The notes under the pieces: model-generated
What the model was told of the DNA's origin: nothing
Databases searched by the model: none
What the model saw: only the letters and a program-made list of their open reading frames with translations
Program-made: the position numbers and the translations under genes
Assembly: GCF_963678635.1 (NCBI RefSeq)
Contig: NC_087066.1
Coordinates: 31,687,301-31,751,300, forward strand
Reading direction: 5' to 3'
From: Symsagittifera roscoffensis
Lineage: Eukaryota > Xenacoelomorpha > Acoela > Convolutidae
DNA length: 64,000 bases
In this document: in pieces, positions 1 through 10,675 of the stretch
Position numbering within the stretch: position 1 is the first letter of the stretch
How the letters are laid out: every line of letters begins with the position of its first letter

Positions 1-217
1 ACCGTTCATAATTATTTAGTTACCAACTGCTGAAGTTTGTTTACTAGTAAATTTCGGCAGCGAAACTTTTCTTAAATCTTTTTTATACGATGAACCACAT
101 ACAATAACCAAAACAACTACCAAGAAATTAATAAAATTCCATTTTTGAGGACAACCCAAACGCGTTTCTTGGAGCTATCGTGGCGCACAGCTTTTTAACC
201 TTTTTAAAGGGAACAAT
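1..217 (+). repeat. Dispersed direct repeat, copy 1
   Basis: About 217 bases that recur at 1674-1884 in the same orientation. Both copies begin ACCGTTCATAATTATTTAG and end TTTTTAAAGGGAACAAT. They differ by a few indels, including a stretch near 112-140 that is missing from copy 2. This copy touches the window edge and may extend further left. No coding potential is seen. Confidence 0.85.
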
Positions 218-1673
218 ACTCCAAATTAGTCTTCGTTTAAAGTTCCGCCTCAGTTTGTCAGTGGACAGTAGAAGTGAGACTATGGACTGAAGTAACCGAT
301 TTGGAAGCCGTTAAACAAGAGATGGCAGCAGCTTAAACTCTTCCTTAAGTTGATCCGACAAGAAGTCCTAACATTCGAGAATCAGTGATGAGCGAAATGG
401 ATATAGCTACAGTGAAAAGCACAACGGGTCTAGAAGAGTTAATAAAGTACCTCGAGTTGCTATATAGAGAAGTCGGATTCGAATAGCAGGTTTCTTAGGT
501 CGATATGATCACCCAAGGGAACGCATCCCAAATTGCGTTTTTCTCCGTGCTGCACATTTGGATGTGGAATTGGCAATATCCATAGACACAGGTGTCGATC
601 GCCACGCAATGGTGTTTTCTGACATTTTTCAAAAAATTACTGTTCAAAATCGTTTAGTTTCCGAGATATTGCGTTTTTTTCATCAAAAAAAGTTAGAAGT
701 TTTCAACCCTCTAGTCGGGCACTGTCAGAGAACAATCAGGGTTTGTAAACCAGGCATCTCAAAAATTCAGTCCAATTCCTTTTGGTATCCGAAATTTTCA
801 TGAGTTTTTCATGTTGTTCAGAAAGACTTAGAGTTAAAAAGAACTCACAGAACTTGGTATGCTCAACCCTATTATGGGGTGTTCTCAAGGCGTTTTAAAT
901 GGTTGTAAATCTAGCCTCTAGATAATACTGCTCGAATCCTTAAGGTTTGCGAGATATGGCGTTTCTGATGATTTTTTCCTTCGTTTTTTCAAAAAGTTAA
1001 GATTACAAAAATCTTGCGAACCTGAAATTCTCGATCCTATGGGGGATGCGCTGTCAAGGTACACTTAGGAGTACTGTCATGGTTTAAATCTGGAATAAAT
1101 TATTGTCCAAAATCAGGTATAAAATGCTAATTTTTCTCTTAGTGTACGATACGAATATTAAAGATATCAATTGGTTTATATGAGATAGCAATAGTAGTCT
1201 CAGTGCCATTTGTTAAAAATTTTATCAATATAAACTTTTTTTACCGATGTCAGCACTTGACATAATTTTATAAAACTTCACTGGTTTAAGATAAAACAAT
1301 TATTTTTCATCCAAAAATGCTTCCAGTTTAACTAAAGATAAGAATAAACTTAAGATTTCCAATTGATGCAAGTTTTTAAGCGTCCATATAGACTCATACA
1401 TGATGTTTTTGACTCATGTAGCCTCTGTAAGAACCAATATGCGAAAGCAGTGCTGTAAATGTTAGAATTGAAATTAGGTCCCTAAGCAGATCTCTAAGCA
1501 TGTCTCAAATGTTAACACATAATTGAATACGAGAGTGGAGTTCTGATGTATGGAGGTACGAGTTATAGCTCACTCTTACTTTTGTATTATGTTGCAAAAA
1601 AAACAACATGCAACATTTTTGTTTGACGAGCTTTGAAAGTTTTAGGATTGATTTGCAAAACACGAATATTTTG
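218..1673. other. Gene-free stretch between two repeat copies
   Basis: No exon-like reading frame was found. Two blocks, about 630-760 and 930-1080, look like diverged copies of one unit: each has a 'gagatattgcg'-like phrase followed about 60-90 bases later by a 'gcactgtcagag / gcgctgtcaagg' phrase. The span may be the body of one large repeated element bounded by the direct repeats at 1-217 and 1674-1884. Confidence 0.5.
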
Positions 1674-1884
1674 ACCGTTCATAATTATTTAGTTACCAAC
1701 TGCTGAAGTTTGTTTACTAGTAAATTTCGGCAGCGAAACTTCACAGCGAAACTTTTCTAAATCTTTTTTATACGATGAACCACATACAATAACCAAAACC
1801 ATTTTCCATTTTTGAGGACAACCCAAACGCGTTTCTTGGAGCTATCATGGCGCACAGCTTTTTAACCTTTTTAAAGGGAACAAT
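1674..1884 (+). repeat. Dispersed direct repeat, copy 2
   Basis: Second copy of the repeat at 1-217, same orientation. It has a short duplication of CAGCGAAACTT near 1732-1750 and a deletion relative to copy 1. After GAACAAT the flanking sequences diverge. Confidence 0.85.
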
Positions 1885-3744
1885 GTGTTCACTTAAAATG
1901 TACTTGCACTTTCGCATTCTGAAATTCAAACTACAGCTCATAAAAGACTTTCATTTTTTTAAATAACGAAGACCGAACCCGACTTATTTTTAAGTTAATC
2001 AAAGAGGGTTAAAAAAATTGTATTTTTAAATGGAAATGATTTTAGATAACCTCTGGTACCTCTATCAACTCATCAATGCTTAAAAGATTCGATAATTTTT
2101 GATATTATACGCTGATTTTTGAGATGAGGGACTCTACGTGAGTTCAGGTTGGTGATTATAATCTCAAAGAGTATCCATTAAGCGTTGAAATAAAAAAAGG
2201 TAACAGTAATGCAATAAACTAAAAATTTTTCTTAATTGAGCTCTCTGGAAGGGATTCTACCCGCAATTTAGTTTTTCTGACATCCATTTTTGATTTTTAT
2301 ATGTCTACCCTGGGCTAAAAGTAATAAAAAAACCTCTAGTTGTTTTTTCAAAAGTTTTGTAAAAGTTTTTGATCACATTGTAATTTTTTAAATTAAAATT
2401 TCATCTGCAAAGTGCAGCAAAGCATGTGATCCATATGGTTTCGTTAGCTGTTATCTCTGGTGCATTGTGTATAAATGTTGTTCAAACTTATCTGATGTTA
2501 ATTTTTAGCAGAGAAATAAAATTACTCTTTTTAGTTCAGTTTAAAAGTTTGCTGTCGGCCTTCTTGGGGTCCTTTTTAAATTTAAAATTTCACATATTTG
2601 ATCAAATTCAGTAGTTTTGGAGAAATGACCTTTTTGGTCAAAACTAACCTAAAATTTAATTTGTTGACTTGTTGCATTAGTGAAATAGAACCCCCTGATG
2701 GATGAGCCCAATTTAATTTTACGTTTCATGAAACATAGCTGTATCGAGAAGCTGTTCTTACGTTTAATGATCTATATGAAGCATCGGAGGTGTGAGTCAT
2801 GCGTTAGTTAATTTTAAATGCTATGTTTTTGACCGATTTAGTTAGTTGTTCAAAGTCACCGATATTGGCAACAAGTTGGCATTAACTATACAAGGGGGGG
2901 GGGGTTACAAAGTTAAGTATAAAGACGAAGTTTGTCGAGGCCTAGTTAGTCTACATGACCGTTTTTGTAGCAAGTGGACAATGGGAACAAAAATACTTAT
3001 AAATAATTGCAGGTGAGGGTAAAAAGAAAAAAGAGCCTTATTATTTAAGTGGAAAAAAGGTGGTCTTTCACTTTATAGCCCCCAGCCCCCCCCCCGCCAT
3101 AATGATAAAATCAGTCTTTTATCATTATCAGGGGCTTTAGGTTTTTTAATAGGCAGGGGCATAATGGGAAAGACCCAAAAAGGGGCCCGGGTGGTTCCTG
3201 ACTGTAAAACCTAGAACGCTGGCTGCCTCGGTACGTGTCGGTTAAGTTGCCTATGTGGCTGATGTAGGTAATGTTGATTTCCACTGTGGCTTTCAGTAGT
3301 AATTGTCGCATATTTTAGTGTTATCTTTGACACTTATAGTGGAAATTTGAATGAAGGTTGAAGATTTTAATTTAATTTCTGATGGATTTAATTACATTTC
3401 TGATGGATTGAATCCAGTAGGACTCAAGTTTGTTTTCACACTAGCCGTCACCTTTACAGCTTTTTGATAGCATGTACTTAGGCATTCGAATAGTAATAAG
3501 TTAACACAGTTGAGGCATTTTAAATTCATCAAATGAACCGAAAAAAGCCATGTCTCAAACAACATAACAATAATAAAACTCGATTTCAGAACTCACTATA
3601 TGTCGCAATTTTTTGAAATGCATAATTTATACATAATATGGCTTTATGCTTTCCGATTTGTTACATGCAAAGTTAGTGTGGATGCCTTCAGCTTGTTATA
3701 TTCCAAATTATTACTTGCAAAATTGTGTCTGTTTGAATTTGTGG
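1885..3744. other. Gene-free AT-rich stretch with G and C homopolymers
   Basis: No exon was recognised. Visible structure: an 11-base G run at 2894-2904, a 10-base C run at 3086-3095 and a perfect 11-bp stem hairpin at 3100-3127 (TAATGATAAAA / TTTTATCATTA). The open frames here are short and lack codon structure. Confidence 0.5.
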
Positions 3745-4132
3745 TTGGGTAAGACAGTGCCGAAGTAAGAGAGTGCCGAAAACAAAAATTTGTTAAAGAG
3801 TGCCGAAAATGAAAGAAACTGACTTATTTGTCGTGAACTAATTGAGAAAAGAAAAGAAAGTTTTGTTTGCTCATCGATTTTGGCGCCAAAATTGAGTCTG
3901 AACAATTTGAAAAGAGTGCCGAAAATGAAAGAAACTGACTTATTTGTCGTGAACTAATTGAGAAAAGAAAAGAAAGTTTTGTTTGCTCATCGATTTTGGC
4001 GCCAAAATTGAGTCTGAACAAGTTTCAAGTGTCATTATTAATTTTCCGGCCAAAAGCTAGCCTCTTAAATTGCGTTTCAATATTTCCCGCCTTTTTCGGC
4101 ACTCTCTAACTTCGGCACTGTCTAACGCCCCC
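3745..4132. mobile_element. GTGCCGAA-family MITE (non-autonomous DNA transposon)
   Basis: Terminal inverted repeats of about 40 bp. The left end carries AGACAGTGCCGAAGTAAGAG, followed by another GTGCCGAAAA; the right end (4092-4132) is its reverse complement and runs into CCCCC. There is no coding capacity. The interior holds a 116-bp tandem duplication. A related element with GTGCCGAAAA ends lies near 37.03-37.30 kb. Superfamily not assigned because no clean target-site duplication was found. Confidence 0.75.
3795..4026 (+). repeat. 116-bp tandem duplication inside the MITE
   Basis: Two nearly identical units, about 3795-3910 and 3911-4026, each starting AAAGAGTGCCGAAAATG and carrying CGATTTTGGCGCCAAAATTG. 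It explains two overlapping minus-strand frames with identical N-terminal translations, which are not genes. Confidence 0.9.
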
Positions 4133-4202
4133 GAATTTGTTGCCACTTTTTGCCGAATCGCATTGACAATTCATTAGCATTAGCTGCTTTTATTGTGACT
4201 AG

Positions 4203-4616
4203 GGTGAATTCCCATAGGTTCCAATACTCATACGTTCCAAAATAAAAAATCTGTCGCATAAGTTCCAAAATTTATCTTCTTGAATTCTGATTGGTTGAAA
4301 TTTGAGCCAACGAATTAATGGATTGATTGTTTACTGTTCCACCAGCATAAACTCAAGCTGCAGAATAGTGACCACCGCAGCCGCGCCAACGTGTTGCGAG
4401 CTTGCCACCAAAGGGTAGGACTCTATACGAAATTTAGAGCCGGTTATCGGCGCGAAGCGGTGACGCGCGAGTAGCGAGCCCACCGGCAACCTTAAACCGA
4501 GACTCGGCTAATTTAGTCTTTTGACCAATTGAAAAGATTTGGAACTTATGCGACTGCTTTTTTATTTTAGAACCTATGGGACTGATTTTTTATTTGGGAA
4601 CCTATGAATACGCACC
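4203..4616 (-). mobile_element. MITE, GC-core family, copy A
   Basis: Flanked by the direct duplication GTGACTAG (4195-4202 and 4617-4624). The ends are inverted: GGTGAATTCCCATAGGTTCC on the left matches the reverse complement of the right end around CCTATGAATACGCACC. The interior has repeated 'aaataaaaaatc' and 'ataagttccaaa' phrases on both arms and a GC-rich core (about 4370-4500) that is homologous, in reverse orientation, to the cores of the elements at 4693-5044 and 37546-38475. No reading frame of note. Confidence 0.8.
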
Positions 4617-4660
4617 GTGACTAGCTGCTTTTTTTGGGAGTAATTTTTGACGCGATTAAG

Positions 4661-5070
4661 CGTGCGTGGCTGAGTGGTTAGCGCGTGAGACTGTGGGTAT
4701 TCACAAGTACCAAAGTGATAAATCAGTCCCATTTGTACCAAAATAAAAAATCAATTGCGTTAGTACCAAAAATATTCCATTGGCCAAAGACTACTAAGAC
4801 GACTATTTTAAGCTCTTGGCTTAAGGTCACCGGTACGCGCGCGTCGCCGCTTCGCGGCGATAACCGGCTCTAATTTTCGTACCGTCTGTTGGCAAGCTCG
4901 CAACACGTTGGCGATCACTATTTTGCTGCTTAGGTTTCTTCTGTTGGCTCACAATTCGACCCATCAGAAAATGAATTGAATAATTTTGGTACAAATGGGA
5001 CCGATTTTGGTACAAATGAGCGTTGGTACAAATGGGACTTCACCCGTGAGACTCGGAATCTCTATATTGC
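4661..5070 (+). other. tRNA-like sequence split by a MITE
   Basis: Joining 4661-4692 to the sequence after 5053 gives a tRNA-like 5' half: a box A-like TGGCTGAGTGGTTAGC at 4667-4682 and an anticodon-arm-like GAGA-7 nt-TCTC. No convincing box B follows, so this is a truncated tRNA pseudogene or SINE head rather than a tRNA gene. The 4693-5044 MITE sits inside the anticodon arm and duplicates 9 bp of it. Confidence 0.5.
4693..5044 (+). mobile_element. MITE, GC-core family, copy B, with 9-bp target duplication
   Basis: Flanked by the 9-bp direct repeat CGTGAGACT (4684-4692 and 5045-5053). The arms are inverted: GTGGGTATTCACAAGTACC on the left, and on the right repeated 'ggtacaaatggga' phrases ending CTTCACC. 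A GC-rich core (about 4830-4920) matches the 4203-4616 element in inverse orientation. A 9-bp duplication is typical of Mutator-like elements, so a non-autonomous MULE is the leading but unproven guess. Confidence 0.8.
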
Positions 5071-5287
5071 AGTAGGACTAAGACCCAATCCTTTTCCTGG
5101 CCGACTTTTTGCTAATTCGAGGCTTTTTCTGTTTTTTCTTATTGCACTTTCTAGAGCTGCTTTTTGTCGTGTTCTCGTTAGTGTTTGCGAAGAGAAGCTT
5201 TATCTCTGTGTAAATATTGTTATCCGATTAGTGCTGTTTTTTAAAAAAACGTGTCCTATCCCGTCCTTGCTTATTTTTAATTTTCAG

Positions 5288-5792
5288 ACTTATTTAGGCG
5301 CTTTGCGATGGGCTGGGGAAAGATCGTCAGTGGAGACTCAAACAGTCTTTGATAAAATACCGAAAGAGCGAAGAGAGCAAGTGTTCAAAATTGATTTTAG
5401 CAAGTTAATCACACGCGAGGATTTGAAGCACCTTTCAGACGTGGAGTCCGACGAAAACGACGAGAGCGAGCTGTCAGAATCTCCTGAAATATTTAATCCA
5501 GTTTGGGAATTTTTAACCAAAAAGAAACCAGCCTGCAACACGATAAATTTGGAAAAATTACCGACGAAGAACGATATTTATTCGTCAGATGAAAAAATTG
5601 CCATTAATGACGACTTCGAGTCATTTCAGGTCTTATCGACGAAACATTTAGACGAATTGGACAAACTTTCAAAGGGAATGCAATCTTCTGAGAAAAAGAG
5701 GCCTTTCACACTTAATTTGACCAAAGCCTCCAACATGATCAACCAGCATCTTAATGGATCAACATCTGCCACATCCAACATTAGTTTCAACA
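5288..5792 (+). CDS. Exon of an unidentified gene (first of four exons in the window)
   Basis: Internal coding exon. It follows the acceptor TTTTCAG (5281-5287) and ends at the donor CA|GTATGT (GT at 5793-5794). It encodes 168 codons plus one base. The protein is hydrophilic: basic early (residues like FDKIPKERREQVFKIDFSK), then an acidic D/E/S-rich patch, then FNPVWEFLTKKK and a K/D/E-rich tail. The in-frame stop just after the donor, together with matching phase at the next acceptor, supports the splice choice. With exons at 5987, 10018 and 10676 it makes the C-terminal 456 residues of one protein whose 5' exons lie upstream and were not found in the window. I do not recognise the family. 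A translational regulator of the 4E-T/Cup sort is a guess from the disordered character only. Confidence 0.75.
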
Positions 5793-5986
5793 GTATGTAG
5801 GTTTATCTAGCTTAGTTTTTTTTCGGAACTTGATGCGGAAGGAAAAGTACAAGTGGTCGTCAATATTATGTTTTCAATGAGGAAGTGCGGTTTAAATTCA
5901 CTCGTGATAACCTTGAAAGTAGGAAAGTTGCTCGCCTAAGTCTCGCAAATTTGGTAGCTCCAAGTAACTCCGTATCTGCATTTCAG
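5793..5986 (+). other. Intron of 194 bp
   Basis: Begins GTATGTAG and ends CATTTCAG. It splits a codon after its first base: exon 1 ends with one base and exon 2 supplies two. This phase agreement is the main evidence that the two frames belong together. Confidence 0.75.
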
Positions 5987-6418
5987 GCAATTGCTTTCCG
6001 CATCAGATGTCAAGAGCGCCATCAAATCAAGAAATGGAGCAAGGCTTTATACCCAAAAAACAATCCGAGGAAACGCTTTCTGCAAAGTTCAAAAAAATCG
6101 ATCTGTGCGAGAAATCAAGCATAGTTAATCCAAGTAACATTTCATCTGAAACGGAAAAACAATCAAAGTCGACAAATATATCTGAGTTATTTCGACAACC
6201 ATTCAAATTTGAAATTGAGAAAAGCAGCGCGCAGTCAAAATATCTCACTGAAACATCTGTGGCATCCCAAGACAATCCAGTGCAAGAAAGAGTCCCCGAA
6301 CGAACAACAAGTGAGAATACCAACAAATCAGTCGACCATAAGAGCGAACAATTGATGAAAGCAAAGGAAAGATTGCAGCTGATAACCAAACAGAACGAAA
6401 CGTTGGTACAACAACTTG
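5987..6418 (+). CDS. Second exon of the unidentified four-exon gene
   Basis: 432 bp, acceptor CATTTCAG|GC and donor CTTG|GTAAGG (GT at 6419-6420). It starts with the last two bases of a split codon and ends with one base, so phases match both neighbours. The product is polar and Ser/Lys/Glu-rich with likely disorder, ending in a helical, coiled-coil-like stretch (SEQLMKAKERLQLITKQNE then TLVQQL). It contains the short phrase ISELFRQPFKFEIEK. No catalytic domain is recognisable. Base composition is clearly richer in GC and in purine-started codons than the flanking intron. Confidence 0.75.
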
Positions 6419-6739
6419 GTAAGGAGTTAAATAGTTCTAACTTCTCAATGATGTACGAATCAGAGCCTTCTACTTGTTTCCCAATCATCTTTACAGTAAA
6501 ATTCTTCATCTGGAGATCAAAAATATTCAAAAGATCTTGTTAAGAGTAATGAACCTTGGAATGTTCTTATATAGGTCTTGGTGTTTTTTTTTTCGTTTTT
6601 TAGGAAAAAGTTTTAAAATGCCCTAATAACTACAGATGTGCATTCATACATATTAATGCATTTATGAATGCACTTAGGTATATATGCACTTTTTGAGTTC
6701 AATCGAAATTCATCTGCTGAAATTTACGTAAATAACATT

Positions 6740-7045
6740 CACCAAATATGAAATTTGAAATAGCGTGAGAAAGCTTGAACGATTTCTAGTTTCGAAAGTG
6801 GAATTTAGTTTTCAGATTTCCTGCGGAATAAAAATTTTACCTTATGATACAGTTTTTATCAAGTTGGGTTAATGTTATGAGAAAAGTGCCAATCATAAAC
6901 TTTTCTAGAAGGTCAAAGGCTTATAGGGCATCTATTTTTTTCTTTGAAGTTCGAAAGATTTTTTCAACTAAGTCAGAGTTTTTTTCAGTTTACTTGCGTT
7001 CATTACTCTTTTCCAACTGTCCGTTGGCTACGTTAACAGGTTGCA
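6740..7045 (+). repeat. Dispersed repeat, about 300 bp
   Basis: Shares an ordered set of phrases with 8735-9055 and more weakly with 9510-9800 and 14340-14610: 'tttcgaaa-tgga-ttagtt', 'cagatttcc', 'agaaaagtgcc', 'tttcttt-aa-ttcgaa' and an end like CATTGCTCTGTTCCAACTGT followed by CAGTTGGC. A fragment of the same end is at 8515-8575. Superfamily unknown. Confidence 0.6.
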
Positions 7046-7395
7046 TAAAGCAGTAGCGGATATAGGCCGTGCTGATGGGAGGAAATGTACCCTCCTCGGG
7101 TATTCGACCCCTTGACCACCCTTTGGTTATATTTTTGGACCTCCATTTTTGACTGACTGACTGACCCTAAAAATTTTCAACGCAATTTTTAGTCGAAATC
7201 TTCCAGAAAACGTCGTTTTTGGCGTTTTTTCTTCAAAAAAAGCGCCTGCAGCTCAGAAAATTTGGGCGAAATAGGGTCTCAATGATAATTTGGTAGAGCT
7301 CAGAAAATCAATTTGGTCGGCCTAATAAAGTTGACCAATTGTTGGAATTTTTTCTTGAAAGCCCGCTCTCCGAGAAAATCCACCCCCTGGTAAAA
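7040..7395 (-). repeat. GGGGCGGATC-family repeat fragment
   Basis: Diverged member of the family also seen at 7627-7966, 43264-43600, 54842-55190 and 63435-63545. Shared phrases include a leading 'cggata(t)-agg', 'cctaaaaatttt-caacgc', 'cgttttttgg' and 'ttctcgagaaaatcc'. No reading frame survives. Confidence 0.5.
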
Positions 7396-7605
7396 AGTGC
7401 GGTAAAGAACATAAAAATATCAATAACAAACCAAAAAATAAACGAAACAATTTTTGCAGGCAAACACAAGCCTATTTTTTATCGCGAACTTAAGAAATGA
7501 ATTGTCTAAAAAACCAGCTTGTACATGCTGAAAGTTACTGAAATAGAACAGTTTTTAAGAGTAGATGAACGTAGGGAAGAGTTCTACTCTTAAAATGAAC
7601 TCTAA

Positions 7606-7626
7606 CCCCCCCCCCCCCCCCCCCCC
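7606..7626 (+). repeat. 21-base poly-C tract
   Basis: Uninterrupted run of 21 C, followed by TCTCCCC. The G-rich strand could form quadruplex-like structure. The tract length may also vary or be mis-called during sequencing. Confidence 0.95.
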
Positions 7627-7966
7627 TCTCCCCAGGGATTTGACCCCCTGCCCGACCCAAAGGGTCCCACCTTTGGTACTTTTTAAGAAATCCATTTTTG
7701 GTTACGGACCCTAAAATTTTTCTAAAGGCGCCTTCGGCAGCAATATATACTAACTTTCAGGGGGAGCGCGCGCCAAAAAGTGCCCAAAAACATCTTTTCC
7801 AAAAAGTGCCCAAAAACGGTTTTTTTGACCTGATTTTATAATTTTCCTGCGGCGCAGAAAATTTGGCCAAAACAGCGTCTTTTTAGTGCTTAAGAAAAAA
7901 AAGGTCGACATTTTTTGAAGATCTGCCCTCAAGAGAAAATCCTAGATCCGCCCCTGCTATTGATAT
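7627..7966 (-). mobile_element. GGGGCGGATC-family element, reverse orientation
   Basis: Reverse-complement copy of the element at 54842-55190. It ends CTAGATCCGCCCCTG at 7942-7956 and carries the same internal phrases: GGGGGAGCGCGCGCC, a 'ccaaaaa' series and 'taaaatt-ttctaaaggcgcc'. Ends of the form CAGGGGCGGATCTAGG occur at four sites in the window and mark one terminus of the family. No coding capacity. Confidence 0.7.
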
Positions 7967-8100
7967 AGAGTCATGCGAGAGCAAGTATCTTGTAATCAGA
8001 TACTTTACTTTTTTCCCCATCAACCAGTTTTCTTACAAATCTGAGTTGGTTTTTTTGCTTGCTTTATTATTGAACTTTAGCAACTTCCAGGCTCGTTCCT

Positions 8101-8177
8101 AGTTGTCCAAGAGGTAAGCTGGTCGCCTTTGCACCCTAAGGCGCAACGGTCTGGGGTTCTAATCCCGGACTGTCCTT
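8101..8177 (+). other. tRNA-derived SINE head
   Basis: tRNA-like segment with an anticodon-arm-like inverted pair (CGCCTT / AAGGCG) and a box B-like GGGTTCTAATCCC (8154-8166), followed by a T run. The T-arm has one non-consensus base (T for R) and the D arm is irregular, so it is not called as a tRNA gene. Similar heads occur at 23985, 28500, 46872, 47403, 47547 and 49287. Confidence 0.55.
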
Positions 8178-8734
8178 GTTTTTTTCAGTATGTATGAAAT
8201 TGAAATTTTTCGATAAAAATTGTTATGTCGGACTTCGTTTGTCTCGTCCAAGTTTGTCGGCTTAACTGTCATATTTCTATTTTTTTTGCTGTAAGCAATT
8301 CTCATTTTAGTTGAAAGTGTTGTTAATTTTAGTTTCAGGGGTTGATTTGAAACTTTTTTTTATAAAATCAATTTTTTATTCGGCTCAACTGATGTCTGCT
8401 AATTGTCGGCGTTGTTTCTGCTTCGTAAGTGTTGTTCCGTTGCTAATTTGATATTCAAATTTTTAGTTTTGCTCGAAAGTTGAAGCTTTTTCTAAAAAAA
8501 GAACACGATAATTTTTTCTGTTTCGTTGCGTTCTTTGACTCTTTTCCAACTTTCTGTTGACTGTTTCAATTAATTTTGTGTGTGCGATTTTTTTGCCCTT
8601 GATTGACCAGATTAATAAATCAAATGATTGTCATGAGTACTCTCATATAGGCCTTAATTTTATTCACGATCAACTTTGTCTTTTCGCTTGACTTTAAAGT
8701 GATTTAATTTTACCTCATTTCCTTGTTAAAAGGA

Positions 8735-9055
8735 AGGTGAACTCCGCTATCGAACAGTGAAAGTGTAAAGGTCGTGAAAAACGTAATCTACTTTTAATTT
8801 CGAAAATGGATTTAAGTTATCAGATTTCCACAGCAGAATGAAAAATATTACTCATTAATCCAGTTTTCTCACCCTGTGTTAATTTTTATCAAAAGAGCAC
8901 TTTTTCATAAATTGTTCGCGAAATTCAAATTGTTAGGGGCATATATTTTTTCTTTCAAATTCCGAAGTTGAAATTATAAAAAATTAACTCAGTTGTTTTT
9001 TGTTTCCTTGCATTCATTGCTCTGTTCCAACTGTCAGTTGGCAATGTTTCGAATG
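8735..9055 (+). repeat. Dispersed repeat, about 320 bp, second copy
   Basis: Homologous to 6740-7045 over most of its length. Both end in 'ttgc-ttcatt-ctctgttccaactgtc-gttggc'. It has an extra 'tcattaatccagttttctcaccctg' region. No gene content. Confidence 0.6.
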
Positions 9056-10017
9056 TCATCCAATTTCAGAATCCAGCTAATTTTAATGCCAGTTACAGAG
9101 TGGATTAACTGTTAAAGAAGCCTAAAGATTTATCGCGTGACTTGGTAACCAGTTCTTGTTAACATTCATGCCTTATGCGGTTTAGCCGTTATTCGCCAAC
9201 CATATGAAAGAAGCCCCCCTTTGAAAAGAGAAATGATATCAGGATGAAGAAGTAGAGATTTTACTATTTTAGTTAGCAGCAAACATTAATGCGTAAATTG
9301 AACAAGGTCTGAGATACTCTTTAATAGAACAATAGAGGCGGCCTATGGCAGAGATGTGACTGCGAAAGCTATAGCGACAGTATTAGCAACGATTGTTAGT
9401 GATTAGTGTTAGTTAGCGTTACAAATGGAGACAAGTGTTCTTGGAAAAAGTATGGTAAATTGCGAACATTTGCAAATGTAATGTGGAAATACTGATTGAG
9501 GTCTTGCCGTTTTCTTTGTTTTTTTCAGGAGAAAGTCAAAAGTAGTAGTTTTGAACGTAGAATCTCATTATTAGATTTCTTTGTGGAATAATTTTTTTTC
9601 TTTTCATAGTCTTCTCAAATGTGGTCATTTTAAAAAAGAACTCACCAAAATTTCTTGATAAATATAAAAGATTCTTGAAATTGAAAGAGCTTTTGCGTCA
9701 TGTATCGACAATTGAAAAAATATAATTTCAAAAAGTTTTTTTCTTTTTCTGAGTTCATCGATGTTTTTAGAACTGTCTGTTGGCTAAGTTTAAAAAATTA
9801 AATGTCGATTGCGTTTAGCCAAAATATTTCGCGGTAACTCAACGAAGTTAGGATAAGCGGTTTAGCGGTTCATTCATTAGCGATCGCACCTCTGGTTTGT
9901 TGAAAAAGCTGGTGAAACTGTCGAATATTATTTCTTTGACCATCGACCAACGCCGCATCCAGCGCAGTGTGTGGACACAATTTCCAGTGATGTCTTGAGT
10001 TAATTTGTTTGTCATAG

Positions 10018-10192
10018 CCAGTCAACAGAGGCTTTTGGGGGTGTTGTCAACCGGTCTCGTGACCCAAAATCAGCCAAGGCATCCAATATTCCAGCAGCAT
10101 CAGATGACCTTGCCGCCTCCGCAGCAGTTCTATGGCCTTCAACAGCCTCATTTTGCTACTCCACAATTTCCTCAGCACGGCAATTTCAGGCA
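10018..10192 (+). CDS. Third exon of the unidentified four-exon gene
   Basis: 175 bp after the acceptor TTGTCATAG. It starts with two bases that complete the codon begun by exon 2 and ends with two bases before CA|GTTAGT (GT at 10193-10194). A GC donor four bases earlier (CAG|GCAGTT) would also keep phase, so the exact end is uncertain by one residue. The encoded stretch is low complexity and rich in Pro, Gln, His and Phe (for example LPPPQQFYGLQQPHF), typical of a disordered interaction tail in RNA-associated proteins. GC content is markedly above the surroundings. Confidence 0.7.
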
Positions 10193-10675
10193 GTTAGTCT
10201 TTCAATATACATCAACAAATTATACTCAATCTCATGAAATCTCGTACTTAATGTTTTTATGAACTGGATATTATTACTTTAAAAGGTACGATAGTTGGCA
10301 AGACAATAAGTTTGATAGTTGGGTCCCTTAAATCTAGATGGGTCCCTGAAGAAGAAAGTTTAGACCTTAAAATGACCGAAAACATGGTTTGCATTTGTTT
10401 ACTTGTGTTTTTGAAGTGTTCATAAAAATTCTGGGACCCAACTATCATACTTTTAGCTTACGTTTCATTAAGTGTTTCTTTTTTTTTGCATTTTATAGTT
10501 CTGGTTATTATGCCAAGATAACGATATTAGTCCTTCTGATAAAGTTGCGTTTTAAATATTTTTTTAAAAAAGTTGACCTTTATCTATAAATGGATTGACG
10601 TTTAAGTAAGGTATAGGCGTGACTCATTAGTAGCGCTTGAGTTATAGTCCTTATGAGGAGGTTGACATGCTTCAG

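Larger units (their letters stand above)
6419..10017 (+). other. 3.6-kb intron filled with repeats
   Basis: Intron between GTAAGG and the acceptor TTGTCATAG. It holds a perfect 11-bp stem hairpin at 6638-6673 (GTGCATTCATA and its complement), copies of a dispersed repeat at 6740-7045 and 8735-9055, two opposed fragments of the GGGGCGGATC repeat family, a 21-base C tract and a tRNA-like SINE head. No additional exon was needed: exon 2 ends with one base and exon 3 begins with two. Confidence 0.65.

Noticed and set aside
3711-4021. Two overlapping minus-strand frames with identical starts
   Set aside because: Product of the 116-bp tandem duplication inside a MITE.
4976-5287. N-terminal 104 codons of the 274-residue frame ending at 5800
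   Set aside because: This part runs through the right arm of the 4693-5044 MITE and a T-rich intron tail ending in TTTTCAG; only the sequence from 5288 behaves as coding.
6027-6530. 167-residue minus-strand frame
   Set aside because: Antisense to the 5987-6418 exon, whose splice sites and phases support the plus strand.
8101-8177. Functional tRNA gene
   Set aside because: Box B deviates from consensus, the D arm is irregular and the acceptor stem does not pair well; the same applies to the other tRNA-like heads.
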